Shown here: in pieces, positions 1 through 10,107 of the stretch
Numbering within the stretch: the first letter of the stretch is position 1
Layout of the letters: each line of letters begins with the position of its first letter
Assembly (NCBI RefSeq): GCF_012396125.1
Contig: NZ_JAAXOX010000005.1
Coordinates: forward strand, 124,001 to 188,000
DNA: 64,000 nt
From: Cellulomonas denverensis
Lineage (GTDB): Bacteria; Actinomycetota; Actinomycetes; Actinomycetales; Cellulomonadaceae
Reading direction: 5' to 3'
The notes under the pieces: generated by a model
The model's input: the letters and a program-made list of their open reading frames with translations, nothing else
What the model was told of the DNA's origin: nothing
Databases searched by the model: none
Program-made: the position numbers and the translations under genes

Positions 1-171
1 GCCGGCCCGGGGATGAGTCCGAACCCCTCGGTGAGGACGACCTCCACGGTCCGCTGTGCGCGGGCCCGGTCGGTTCCACGACCACGGTGTCGTCGGTGTG
101 CGTAGGCTGCTGCCAGCCGCTCTGACCTGCCGACCTGTGCAGGCAGGTTCTTGGGCGAGAGGACCCACGGA

Positions 172-1902
172 GTGGCTACGACTGGTTTCTGCGTGAACAC
201 GACCCAGGTCGTCTCGATCGGGCACCGTGTGCGGTCGCTGGCTGAGAACGCGGACATTGACCTGCCTCGGGGGCTGGTCGGCTGTGGGTCGGTCGGTGTG
301 GCTGGTGCGTGGGACCAGGTGCTGGTGACCGCGACCCGGGTGTACCACCGCGAGCTGCTGCCCAATCTGGGCATGTGGGGCGCCGTTGTCGTTGCGGCCG
401 GGCAGTGGGCCGAGGCCAGGGACGCCGCTCTGGCTTCGGCGACCGGGACCGGGCACGCACCAGCGGTCCCCGATCTGGCAACCGATGGCCCGTGGCTGTC
501 CCATCCGGTCTTTGCCGGGGGGACGGGTGCCGGGCTGTGCTGGGTGCCGGGCAGCCCTGGGCTCGGGACGTTCGGCGACACCTGCAGCACCGCGGCGTGG
601 TTCCACCGCCTGGCGGACCTCGCCGGTGACGTGGCCTGGCGGTTCGAGGAGCAGATAGCCGCATTCGGGGAAGCGTGGACCGGTGACCTGGGTGCGGGTC
701 TGTGCCAGATGGGGCGGCGTCTTTGTCAGCCGTTGCGCCGGTTCGCCGAGTTGATGGCACTCGCCCAGCCGGCCGCGGACCTGCACCGGTATGCGCAGAC
801 GGTCGAGGACATCGCTCAGAGCGCCGCGCAGGTGCGCGAGGGGCAGGCTGAGGCGCTGGCGATCATGGGCGCTGCGAGGAGTTCCCTGGACGACTTCGCC
901 CGGATCGAGCGCTCGACGTCACTGACGACCAGCCAACTCGAGGAACAACGCCGCCTGCTGGTGCGCCACGGGCGCGCCGAGGACGAACTGTCTTCCCTCG
1001 CCCGGACGATGGACCGGTTGGACGAGGAACGCCGCCAGGCCGACACCGCGATCACGCAGATCGCCTGGCGACTGGCGGACGAGATCGCGAGCCTCGGCGT
1101 GGTTCCGGCGGCTGCTCCGAGCGCCGGCGGCACCACCACCGGTGTGAAAGGCACCGTCGTCCCGGCCGCGTACTCGACGGCCGCACCGGTCGCGGCGTCC
1201 GGCACGGTGGAGCCCTACCCGGACGGGCTCGGTCCGATGGGTCCGGCGCGCTGCCCCGAGTGGATCGAGTCCACCCCGCTGCCGCATGACGCGGGCGCCG
1301 GGGAGTTCGATTCGCGGCCGTGGACGCCCGCCGACTGGGCCAACTGGTGGGCGGCCTTCCTCGCGGCCACCGGTGCCGCGTTCACGGGGTTGCCGCGCGC
1401 CGGGAACCACCTGCTGCACTACCTGGAGGGCAGCGGGGAGGACGTCATCCTGCCCGTGGAGACGATGCTGGCGGAGTCCGCGAGCTTCCTCAATGACGTC
1501 GTCGAGTACCGGAAGGCCCTGGTAGCGCAGGCGATCCGGCTCGCCGGCCAAAGCGGTGCCACAAGCGCCGTCACGTTCCCCGTGCGTTCCGAATGGCGTG
1601 GGTTCACCTTCGACTCGACTGACGACCGCGACTGGTACCTGGCCGTGGGTTCTCTGAACTACGCGATCACCGGCGACATCACCGTGTATCCACCCTCACC
1701 CGGATCCTCGGAATGGATCTACACGATCAACTACCAGGTTTCGGTGGACGACCGCTACAACTGGGACGCGGGCAAGGCAACGCCCGTCGCCGGGACCACC
1801 ATCAAGGACAGCGACCTGGCCGCGTTACACCTGGCCGGGTTCGCTCAGGAGTTCGACATGCACGGCACGTCGGAGATGATGACGAAGACCGGTGTCCGAT
1901 GA
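172..1902 (+). CDS. Large helical protein with a conserved C-terminal module, possible type VII-type secreted protein
   Basis: About 576 residues. I do not recognise a named family with certainty. The first 330 residues are Ala-rich and helical, with a heptad-like stretch around residues 215-310 rich in Glu, Arg and Leu. A Pro/Thr/Ala-rich linker follows, then a Trp-rich segment (WTPADWANWWAAF), and a C-terminal module near residues 475-576 carries DRYNWDAGK followed by LHLAGFAQEFDMHG. That pairing reminds me of the C-terminal module of actinobacterial WXG100-like secreted proteins; this is recollection, not a search. No signal peptide is visible, which would fit a non-Sec route. The frame opens at a TTG at 151, but GTG at 172 has a GAGAGG ribosome site nine bases upstream and is preferred. 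Its stop overlaps the start of the lipoprotein gene by four bases, so the two are coupled. Confidence 0.6.
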   Translation: MATTGFCVNTTQVVSIGHRVRSLAENADIDLPRGLVGCGSVGVAGAWDQVLVTATRVYHRELLPNLGMWGAVVVAAGQWAEARDAALASATGTGHAPAVPDLATDGPWLSHPVFAGGTGAGLCWVPGSPGLGTFGDTCSTAAWFHRLADLAGDVAWRFEEQIAAFGEAWTGDLGAGLCQMGRRLCQPLRRFAELMALAQPAADLHRYAQTVEDIAQSAAQVREGQAEALAIMGAARSSLDDFARIERSTSLTTSQLEEQRRLLVRHGRAEDELSSLARTMDRLDEERRQADTAITQIAWRLADEIASLGVVPAAAPSAGGTTTGVKGTVVPAAYSTAAPVAASGTVEPYPDGLGPMGPARCPEWIESTPLPHDAGAGEFDSRPWTPADWANWWAAFLAATGAAFTGLPRAGNHLLHYLEGSGEDVILPVETMLAESASFLNDVVEYRKALVAQAIRLAGQSGATSAVTFPVRSEWRGFTFDSTDDRDWYLAVGSLNYAITGDITVYPPSPGSSEWIYTINYQVSVDDRYNWDAGKATPVAGTTIKDSDLAALHLAGFAQEFDMHGTSEMMTKTGVR

Positions 1903-2456
1903 AGCAGCTCGCCTTTCATGCCCTGTTTGCAGCCTGCGTCACCGTGCTCGCCGCCTGCACCCCGGTGGAGCCCTGGCAGTCCAACGGCACCGGGATCGTC
2001 TCGGGCGACCCGATCCTGCGCGAGGCCACGACGCTGCGCGGCCAGGCCGCGACCGACGCGCAGGACACGCTGACCGGCGTGATGGGCCTGGTGATCCCGG
2101 ATGACGCCGTGATCGAGACCGTCGAGACCGTCGACATGCAGTGGGCCGAGGGCGGCTACGAGGTCAAGGACGCCACCGTCATCCGGATGAGCTTCCCGCG
2201 AGCGGAGGCCGAGGCGTTCGGCCGCACCACCCCCTGCCGGATCCTGGCGTATGACGAATGGTCAACCGGGTTCACGCCCTCCACCCAGCCGTGGGTGTTC
2301 GATCTCATCGACGAGAAGCCAGGCAGCGACGCCTACGTCTGTAGGGAGCCCGTCTCCGGCCAACCACCCGGCCCCACCCGCAACATGGTCGCCGTCATCA
2401 GCAACAGCGACCCCGTCGACGTGGTCGTGGCGATCTACCAGACCCCGAGTGACTGA
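1899..2456 (+). CDS. Small lipoprotein of unknown function
   Basis: About 185 residues. The N-terminus has Lys, a hydrophobic stretch and a lipobox (VLAAC, Cys near residue 21), so the mature protein should be lipid-anchored on the outer face of the membrane. The remaining 165 residues resemble nothing I can name. There are two further Cys, near residues 111 and 147, which could form a disulfide. The ATG overlaps the stop of the preceding gene in an ATGA arrangement, so the two are translationally coupled and probably act together at the cell surface. An immunity or accessory role for the upstream protein is conceivable but unproven. Confidence 0.7.
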   Translation: MKQLAFHALFAACVTVLAACTPVEPWQSNGTGIVSGDPILREATTLRGQAATDAQDTLTGVMGLVIPDDAVIETVETVDMQWAEGGYEVKDATVIRMSFPRAEAEAFGRTTPCRILAYDEWSTGFTPSTQPWVFDLIDEKPGSDAYVCREPVSGQPPGPTRNMVAVISNSDPVDVVVAIYQTPSD

Positions 2457-2518
2457 GCGGCGCAAGCCGTGTCGGTTGCGAGGAGCCACGCTCATGACGC
2501 CGGCCAATGGCGGAGCGC

Positions 2519-3403
2519 TCAGGCCGTGAGCTGCCTCATCGCGTGCCGCCCGATCGCGCCGATCACCGGGTCGTCCTCGGAGTGCACGCACATCGCCGAG
2601 GCCATCGACACCGCCCACCCGGCCGCGCGGTCCCACAGCCCGGGGTCGTCCAGGGTGATCGCGGCCCGGAACACGGCCCGGCCCTCGGCGTCGAAGGTCA
2701 GCCACGCGGTCGCCAGGTCGCAGGCGGGGTCGCCCGAGGTCATGTCGCCGAAGTCCAGCACCGCGGCCAGCGTGCCGTCCCGGACCAGGAGGTTCGCCGG
2801 GTGCGGGTCGCCGTGCAGCCAGCGCGGGCTACCGGTCCAGCCGGGTGCGTCCACGGCCCGCCGCCAGATCGTGCGCAGGGCGTTCCGGTCGGCGAACTCG
2901 TCCAGCTGGCCGCCGTCGATCCGCTCCTGCACCAGGGTCCCGCGGTCACGCAGCGCGCCGGTGCGGTAGGGGTTGACCGGTGCGTCGGCCGGAGTGGTGA
3001 GTGCGTGCAGGCCGGACAGCGCGGCGGCGAGGTCGGCGGCCCAGGTGGTGCGGTCGGCGACCGGCTGGTCGGCGGCGATGGTGCCGTGGAACCAGGGCAC
3101 GATGCTCCACGGCCAGGGGTATCCGGCGGCGGGGTGGCCGGTGCGCAGGGGGGCGGGCACCGGGACCGGGCAGTGCGCGGCGAGCACCGGCAGCCAGCGC
3201 TGTTCGTTCCGCAGCAGGTCGACGCCCTGGACCCGGCGGGGCAGCCGGATCGCCAGGTCGGTGCCCAGCGGCATGGTGAGGTTGTCCCAGCCGTCCATCG
3301 GTGCGCCGAGCGGGAGCTCGGCCAGGTCGGGGTGCTGGTCGGCGAGCAGCGCGCGCACCAGATCCGGGGTGATGTCGACCTCGGCGGCGGGGCGGGTGGG
3401 CAC
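2519..3403 (-). CDS. APH-family phosphotransferase
   Basis: 294 residues with the aminoglycoside/choline-kinase-like fold. The catalytic loop HGDPHPANLLV lies near residues 195-205 and the metal-binding DFGDMTSGDP follows about 12 residues later; the spacing is normal for the family. The N-terminus has the LPLGAPMDGWDN nucleotide-loop region and an AIRLPRR segment carrying the expected beta-3 basic residue. These enzymes transfer the ATP gamma-phosphate to a hydroxyl of an antibiotic, sugar or metabolite; the substrate cannot be read from sequence, and no known resistance subtype is obvious. GTG start with GGAGG upstream. It converges with the lipoprotein gene and lies just downstream of the NUDIX gene. 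Confidence 0.85.
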   Translation of the reverse strand: MPTRPAAEVDITPDLVRALLADQHPDLAELPLGAPMDGWDNLTMPLGTDLAIRLPRRVQGVDLLRNEQRWLPVLAAHCPVPVPAPLRTGHPAAGYPWPWSIVPWFHGTIAADQPVADRTTWAADLAAALSGLHALTTPADAPVNPYRTGALRDRGTLVQERIDGGQLDEFADRNALRTIWRRAVDAPGWTGSPRWLHGDPHPANLLVRDGTLAAVLDFGDMTSGDPACDLATAWLTFDAEGRAVFRAAITLDDPGLWDRAAGWAVSMASAMCVHSEDDPVIGAIGRHAMRQLTA

Positions 3404-3444
3404 GACGGAACCTCCGAGAGCAGTGGGTGGGGTCGCTCAGGGTC

Positions 3445-4170
3445 TCACACCGGTGCGGGCACCGTGCGGCCGGTGTCCCAGGGCACGGCCCAGCCGGTGG
3501 CATCCAGGAGCCGGTCCAGCACGAAGGCGGTGAAGCCCCAGACCAGGATGCCGCGTTCGACCTCGAAGGCCGGGCCGCGGTACTCGTGGCCCCGGTGTTC
3601 CAGCACGGCGGTGACCCGGTGGGCGGGATCGACCAGGTCGGCCACCGGGGCGCGGAACACGTCGACGGTCTCGGCCGGGTCGGCGGCGGCCACCCGGTGC
3701 GGGCGGTCCCACCAGCCGAGCACGGGGGTGACCAGGTTCGACGAGGCGGTCACCGGCAGGTCGGGCAGCGTGCCGAGCACCCGGACGCCGGTGGGGTCGA
3801 CCCCGGCCTCCTCGGCGCTCTCCCGCAGGGCGGCCGCCTCCGGGCCGGCATCCTCGGGGTCGATGCCGCCGCCGGGGAAGGCGACCTGGCCGGGATGGTG
3901 GCTGAGGGTGGGGGAGCGGCGGGTGAGCAGCACGTCCAGGTCGGTCGCCACCGCGGGTGCGTCGGCCTGCGCGGGGTGGGAGTCCAGGACGCCGAACAGG
4001 ACCAGCACCGCAGAGCGGCGGACCGGCGTGCCGGTGGCGAAGGCGGCCAGAGGGTCGGGCGACCACACCGGCCGCCGGGTACACAGGGCGAGCAGGTCGT
4101 CCAGGGCGGCGGCCGACGGGGTGCCGGAGTGGCCGGCGCCCGCGTTCCAGATCGGTCCGGGGGCCGTCAT
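3445..4170 (-). CDS. NUDIX hydrolase, CoA-pyrophosphatase type
   Basis: About 241 residues. The Nudix box lies near residues 100-125 (PGGGIDPEDAG followed by REEAxEEAG-like residues RESAEEAG). The preceding LSHHPGQVAFPGGG is typical of the NudL/CoAse branch, which cleaves CoA to phosphopantetheine and 3',5'-ADP. In actinobacteria relatives often act as general NUDIX hydrolases, so the substrate is tentative. I chose the ATG at 4170 because it overlaps the stop of a 40-codon upstream ORF (ATGA); an in-frame GTG at 4182 is an alternative. It runs in the same direction as the phosphotransferase gene. Confidence 0.82.
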   Translation of the reverse strand: MTAPGPIWNAGAGHSGTPSAAALDDLLALCTRRPVWSPDPLAAFATGTPVRRSAVLVLFGVLDSHPAQADAPAVATDLDVLLTRRSPTLSHHPGQVAFPGGGIDPEDAGPEAAALRESAEEAGVDPTGVRVLGTLPDLPVTASSNLVTPVLGWWDRPHRVAAADPAETVDVFRAPVADLVDPAHRVTAVLEHRGHEYRGPAFEVERGILVWGFTAFVLDRLLDATGWAVPWDTGRTVPAPV

Positions 4171-4289
4171 GCGCGCGCCCACGGGGCGGTGCCATCGCCG
4201 GGCCGGACCGGCGGGTGCGGCGCCGCCGACAGGGGATGGTGCGCGAGGCCGACGGTCAGGTCGGCCCCGGCGGGCGGCTTCGTGCGCAC
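4167..4289 (-). CDS. Small ORF (40 aa) upstream of the NUDIX gene
   Basis: A 40-codon frame starts at a GTG with a GAGGAG ribosome site at 4297-4302, seven bases before the start. It ends in a TGA that overlaps the ATG of the NUDIX gene. Third positions are almost all G or C, as in its neighbours. The peptide is Pro/Ala/His-rich with no recognisable motif. It may be a leader peptide that couples translation into the NUDIX gene, or a short protein. A 15-bp stretch here (4238-4252) is repeated exactly in the 3' end of the MATE gene (4386-4400), so this could be a degenerate duplication. Confidence 0.45.
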   Translation of the reverse strand: MRTKPPAGADLTVGLAHHPLSAAPHPPVRPGDGTAPWARA

Positions 4290-4323
4290 GGTGCGGCTCC
4301 TCGGGCGTGGACGCGCCACGTTA

Positions 4324-4342
4324 CCGGAGCGGCGCGCTCCGG
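4324..4342 (-). terminator. Short GC hairpin after the MATE gene
   Basis: CCGGAGCG and CGCTCCGG form an 8-bp perfect stem with a 3-nt loop, 39 bp past the MATE stop. There is no T tract, as is common in high-GC actinobacteria. It may terminate the MATE transcript or separate it from the NUDIX unit. Confidence 0.4.
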
Positions 4343-4380
4343 GTCCGGTGGGGCGACGGCCGGGGCCGGGGATGACCGGG

Positions 4381-5826
4381 TCAGCGGTGCGCGAGGCCGA
4401 ACTCCGGGTGCTGGTCCACCACCGCCGAACCGTCGCTGGGCCCCTCGACGGCGACCGGCTGCGGCACCACCGGGTCCACGGTCCGCGGCGCGACCGGCAG
4501 GCGCGCGAGATGCCGGTGTGCCCGCAGGTAGGCCGGCACCAGTAGCACCACGGCTCCGGCCCAGGCGAGCGGGTTGCCCCAGACCACGCCGATGAAGCCG
4601 AACGCCCCGCCGAGCACGATCGCCGCGCCGACCCGCATCACCAGCTCGATCGCGCCGGTCAGCGTCGGCACTCCGGTGTGGCCGAGGCCCTGGAGCGCAC
4701 CGCGCAGCACGAACAGCACGCCGAGCACCGCGTACAGCGCCGCGTTCAGGTGCAGGAACTGGGTCGCGAGCTCGACCACGGGGGCGGCCTGGTCGCCCAC
4801 GAACAGCCGTACCAGCGCGCTGCCCGAGGTGAACAGGATCACGCCCAGCGCCGCGGAGCCGCCGACCGCGATCCAGCACGCCTGGACGACCCCCTGCCGG
4901 ATCCGGTCCGGCCGCCCACCGCCCAGGTTCTGTGCGACGAACATCGAGACCGCCAGCCCGAGCGACTGCAACAGCGCCACCGCGAGCCCGTCCACGCGCG
5001 ACGCGGTGGTGTACGCGGCCACGGCGTCGGCGCCGAGGCTGTTCAGCCGCACCTGCACGGCCAGGGTCCCGATCGCGATGATCGACGCCTGGAACCCCAT
5101 CGGCAGGCCGAGCCGCAGGTGCCCGACCAGGTCGGCGCGGGTGACGCGCCAGTCGTCCCGGTGCAGGTGCAGCACCGGGACCCGGCGCCGGACGAACTCG
5201 AGGCAGAGCAGCACGGACACCGCCTGGGACAGCAGCGTCGCGAGCGCGGCCCCGCCGACGCCCAGGTCCAGCGGCCCCACCAGCAGGATGACCAGCGCGA
5301 CGTTGAGGCCGCAGGAGAGGGCGAGGAACAGCAGCGGCGTCCGGGAGTCGCCGATCGCCCGGATGATCGCGGACAGGAAGTTGAAGAACATCAGCGCACC
5401 CGCACCCAGGAAGCTCACCTGTGCGAAGGTGGTGGCCTCGGCCATCAGCGCGTCCGGCGTGCGCAGCAGCGCCAGCGCCGGCCCGGCGAGCAGCGGGGCG
5501 ACCACGGTCAGCACCACGCTCGCGGCACCGGTCAGCACGGTCCCGGCGGCGACCGAGCGGCGCACCGCGGCGTGGTCGTGGGCGCCGAACGCCTGCGCGG
5601 TCGGGATCGCGAAGCCGGAGGTCATGCCCCAGGCGAATCCGAGCAGCAGGAACAGCAGGCTGCCGGTGGCGCCGACCGCGGCGAGGGAGTCGACGCCGAG
5701 GTGACGGCCGACGACGACCGCGTCGGCGAACTGGTAGAGCTGCTGGACGACGTTGCCGACGAGCAGGGGGACGGCGAACGCGAGGATGACGCGCCAGGGG
5801 CTACCGGCGGTCAGGACCTTGGCCAT
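4381..5826 (-). CDS. MATE-family multidrug/toxin efflux transporter
   Basis: 481 residues from the ATG at 5826. The protein has about twelve hydrophobic segments in two halves, as expected of MATE (MatE) antiporters that export cationic drugs or metabolites using Na+ or H+. Family features visible are VPLLVGNVVQQLYQFADAVV at the first helix and SRVDGLAVALLQSLGLAVSMFVAQNLG at the start of the second half. Length is typical; a polar tail of about 40 residues follows the last helix. The frame extends 19 codons further upstream, but the ATG precedes the MATE N-terminus (TAGSPWRVILAFAVPLL) and has GGAG upstream. Substrate unknown. Confidence 0.88.
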   Translation of the reverse strand: MAKVLTAGSPWRVILAFAVPLLVGNVVQQLYQFADAVVVGRHLGVDSLAAVGATGSLLFLLLGFAWGMTSGFAIPTAQAFGAHDHAAVRRSVAAGTVLTGAASVVLTVVAPLLAGPALALLRTPDALMAEATTFAQVSFLGAGALMFFNFLSAIIRAIGDSRTPLLFLALSCGLNVALVILLVGPLDLGVGGAALATLLSQAVSVLLCLEFVRRRVPVLHLHRDDWRVTRADLVGHLRLGLPMGFQASIIAIGTLAVQVRLNSLGADAVAAYTTASRVDGLAVALLQSLGLAVSMFVAQNLGGGRPDRIRQGVVQACWIAVGGSAALGVILFTSGSALVRLFVGDQAAPVVELATQFLHLNAALYAVLGVLFVLRGALQGLGHTGVPTLTGAIELVMRVGAAIVLGGAFGFIGVVWGNPLAWAGAVVLLVPAYLRAHRHLARLPVAPRTVDPVVPQPVAVEGPSDGSAVVDQHPEFGLAHR

Positions 5827-5881
5827 GACGAGGGGACTCCGGGGAGGGACGAAAGAGGCGGGAGGGGCGGGGCCACCGCCC

Positions 5882-5924
5882 ATCGTATCGTTTCGATCGG
5901 CGGATACCAGTCCCCTGAACTGGT
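5882..5924 (-). promoter_or_regulatory. Candidate promoter and operator dyad for the MATE gene
   Basis: On the minus strand TACGAT (5882-5887) is a plausible -10 box. A dyad with arms ACCAGT (5906-5911) and ACTGGT (5919-5924), separated by seven bases, sits where the -35 would be. This is the layout of a repressor operator, but no regulator gene is adjacent. Inferred from sequence only. Confidence 0.3.
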
Positions 5925-5932
5925 GGATTGTG

Positions 5933-5949
5933 CCGCCGTCATGCGGCGG
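5933..5949 (-). terminator. Hairpin just past the amidotransferase stop
   Basis: CCGCCG and CGGCGG form a 6-bp stem with a 5-nt loop four bases beyond the stop at 5953. It probably ends the guaB1-amidotransferase transcript. Confidence 0.4.
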
Positions 5950-5952
5950 TCG

Positions 5953-8135
<2,183 letters not shown>

Positions 8136-8143
8136 CTACCGAA

Positions 8144-9010
8144 TCACTCCTTCACCGCCCCGGCGCTCTGGTTCATGATCCGGCGCTGGAAGACGAAGAA
8201 CAGCACGGCCACCGGGATGGTCATGATCGCCGCGGCCGCCAGCTTCAGCGGGTACTGGGTGCCCTGGGACAGCTGCCCGGAGGCGAGCTGGGCGACGCCC
8301 TTGGTCAGGGTGACCAGCTCCGGGCTCTGCGAGGCGACGATGAAGTGGCTCAGCTCGTTCCACGACCCCTGGAAGGACAGGATCACGATGGTGATCACCG
8401 CGGGGGTGGCCATCGGCAGCACGATCGACCGGAACACCCGGAACGTGCTCGCCCCGTCCAGCCGGGCGGCCTCCTCCACCGAGACCGGAATCGACTCGAA
8501 GAAGTTCTTCATGATGAAGATGCCCGCGGCGTCGGCCAGCAGCGGGATGATCAGGCCGGCGAAGGAGTTGTAGATGCCGACCTGCTTGATCACCAGGAAC
8601 TTCGGGATCAGCAGCACCACGTTCGGCACCGCCATCACCCCGACCAGCCCGGCGAAGACCAGCCCGCGGCCACGGAACCGCAGCCGGGCCAACGCGTAGC
8701 CGGCCAGCGAGTCGATCGCCACCCTGCCCACGGTGACCACCAGGGTGACGATCACCGAGTTGCGGAACCAGAGCGGGAAGTCCGAGCGCAGGAACAGCCG
8801 TTCGTAGGCGGCCGTCGACCAGGTCTGCGGGATCAGGCCGATCGCGTTCTGGGCGGCCTCGGCGTCGGTCTTGAAGCTGGTCGCGATCTGGATCAGGAAC
8901 GGGAAGACGTAGATCAGCGCGATGACGACCAGCACCGCGTAGGTCAGTGAGGTGGTGACCATCCGCCGGGTGCTGGGCCGTCGGCGCGGGGTGAGGGTGG
9001 TGGCGCTCAT
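8144..9010 (-). CDS. Sugar ABC transporter permease (MalG type)
   Basis: 288 residues with six predicted membrane segments. The ABC-permease EAA loop appears as EEAARLDGASTFRVFRSIVLP near residues 180-200, which contacts the ATPase. The protein matches carbohydrate uptake (CUT1) permeases in length and pattern. Its ATG overlaps the stop of the MalF-type permease (ATGA). No ATPase gene is in the cluster; CUT1 systems in actinobacteria commonly share a single MsiK-type ATPase encoded elsewhere. Last gene of the LacI-regulated operon. Confidence 0.92.
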   Translation of the reverse strand: MSATTLTPRRRPSTRRMVTTSLTYAVLVVIALIYVFPFLIQIATSFKTDAEAAQNAIGLIPQTWSTAAYERLFLRSDFPLWFRNSVIVTLVVTVGRVAIDSLAGYALARLRFRGRGLVFAGLVGVMAVPNVVLLIPKFLVIKQVGIYNSFAGLIIPLLADAAGIFIMKNFFESIPVSVEEAARLDGASTFRVFRSIVLPMATPAVITIVILSFQGSWNELSHFIVASQSPELVTLTKGVAQLASGQLSQGTQYPLKLAAAAIMTIPVAVLFFVFQRRIMNQSAGAVKE

Positions 9011-10107
9011 CGGACGTTCCCCTCGGTGCGGACCCGGGTGGCGGCGGTGGTGGTGACCGGGGGGCCGTCCCGGTAGAACCGCTTGCGCCGGGGGACGCCA
9101 CGCTCACGCAGCACGATCCGCTGCACGATGGTGAACAGCACGATGATCGCGAACAGCACGAAGGCGATCGCCGCGCCGCGGCCCCAGTCGTTGTTGGTGA
9201 AGGCGGCGTTGTACGACAGGTACGCCGGGGTCAGGGTGGTCTTGGCCGGACCGCCCTGGGTGCCGGTGTAGATCTGGTCGAAGACCTGCCAGGTGCCGAT
9301 CAGGCCCAGGGTGATCACGGTGAACAGGGTGGGCTTGAGCATCGGCAGGGTGACCAGCCGGAACCGCTGCCAGGCGGTGGCGCCGTCCATGGTGGCCGCC
9401 TCCTCGACCTCACCGGAGATCGACTGCAGTGCGGCCAGGAACAGCAGCATGAAGGTGCCGGAGGTGGTGAAGATCGCCAGCAGGATGAAGGCGGTCATCG
9501 CCACACTCGGCCCGGCCAGCCACTGCCAGAACGGGATTCCGATGAATCCGTGGTCCGCCAGTGCGGCCGGGGCCGAGTCGACGCCGAACACCCCCAGGAT
9601 CAGGTGGATCACGCCGCTGGGGTCGTTGAACCAGTTCGGCCCGGTGATCGAGAACTTGGCCAGGATGGCGTTCACGGTGCCCGAGGCGGAGAACAGGAAC
9701 AGCCAGAGCACCGTGATCGCCACCGAGCTGGTGACCGACGGGAAGTAGAACGCGGTGCGGAAGAACCCGCGCCCGCGCAGTGCACGCCGGTTGACCATGA
9801 CCGCCAGGAACAGTGCCAGTGCGGTCTGCAGCGGCACCACCAGCAGCACGTAGTAGACGTTGTTGCGCAGCGCGGTGCCGAAGTCCTGGGTGGCCAGCCC
9901 TCCGCCGAGCAGCAGGTCCCGGTAGTTGTCCAGCCCGACGAAGCCGACATCGGAGGACAGCGGGCTGCCCCGGCCGTTCCAGTCCGACAGGCTCACCCAG
10001 AGCGCCATCAGGACCGGAACGACCAGGAACAGCCCCAGCACGACCAGCATCGGGGTGAGGAACGCCCACCCCGCTGCGGTCTGGTGACGCCGCGTGCGCG
10101 TGGACAT
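9007..10107 (-). CDS. Sugar ABC transporter permease (MalF type)
   Basis: 366 residues. Membrane segments begin after a short basic N-terminus (MSTRTRRHQ), with a further long periplasmic-side insert in the first third. The EAA loop is EEAATMDGATAWQRFRLVTLP near residues 250-270. It would form the heterodimeric channel with the MalG-type permease. Its start overlaps the stop of the binding-protein gene by one base (TGATG), and its stop overlaps the next start. Sugar specificity is unknown; the divergent glycosidase suggests an alpha-glucan or oligosaccharide. Confidence 0.92.
   Translation of the reverse strand: MSTRTRRHQTAAGWAFLTPMLVVLGLFLVVPVLMALWVSLSDWNGRGSPLSSDVGFVGLDNYRDLLLGGGLATQDFGTALRNNVYYVLLVVPLQTALALFLAVMVNRRALRGRGFFRTAFYFPSVTSSVAITVLWLFLFSASGTVNAILAKFSITGPNWFNDPSGVIHLILGVFGVDSAPAALADHGFIGIPFWQWLAGPSVAMTAFILLAIFTTSGTFMLLFLAALQSISGEVEEAATMDGATAWQRFRLVTLPMLKPTLFTVITLGLIGTWQVFDQIYTGTQGGPAKTTLTPAYLSYNAAFTNNDWGRGAAIAFVLFAIIVLFTIVQRIVLRERGVPRRKRFYRDGPPVTTTAATRVRTEGNVR

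Noticed and set aside
1-150. A minus-strand frame near the left edge reads like protein (EVVLTEGFGLIPGP) and could be part of a gene running off the window.
   Set aside because: Too short to judge, no start or domain visible, and another minus-strand frame looks equally open.
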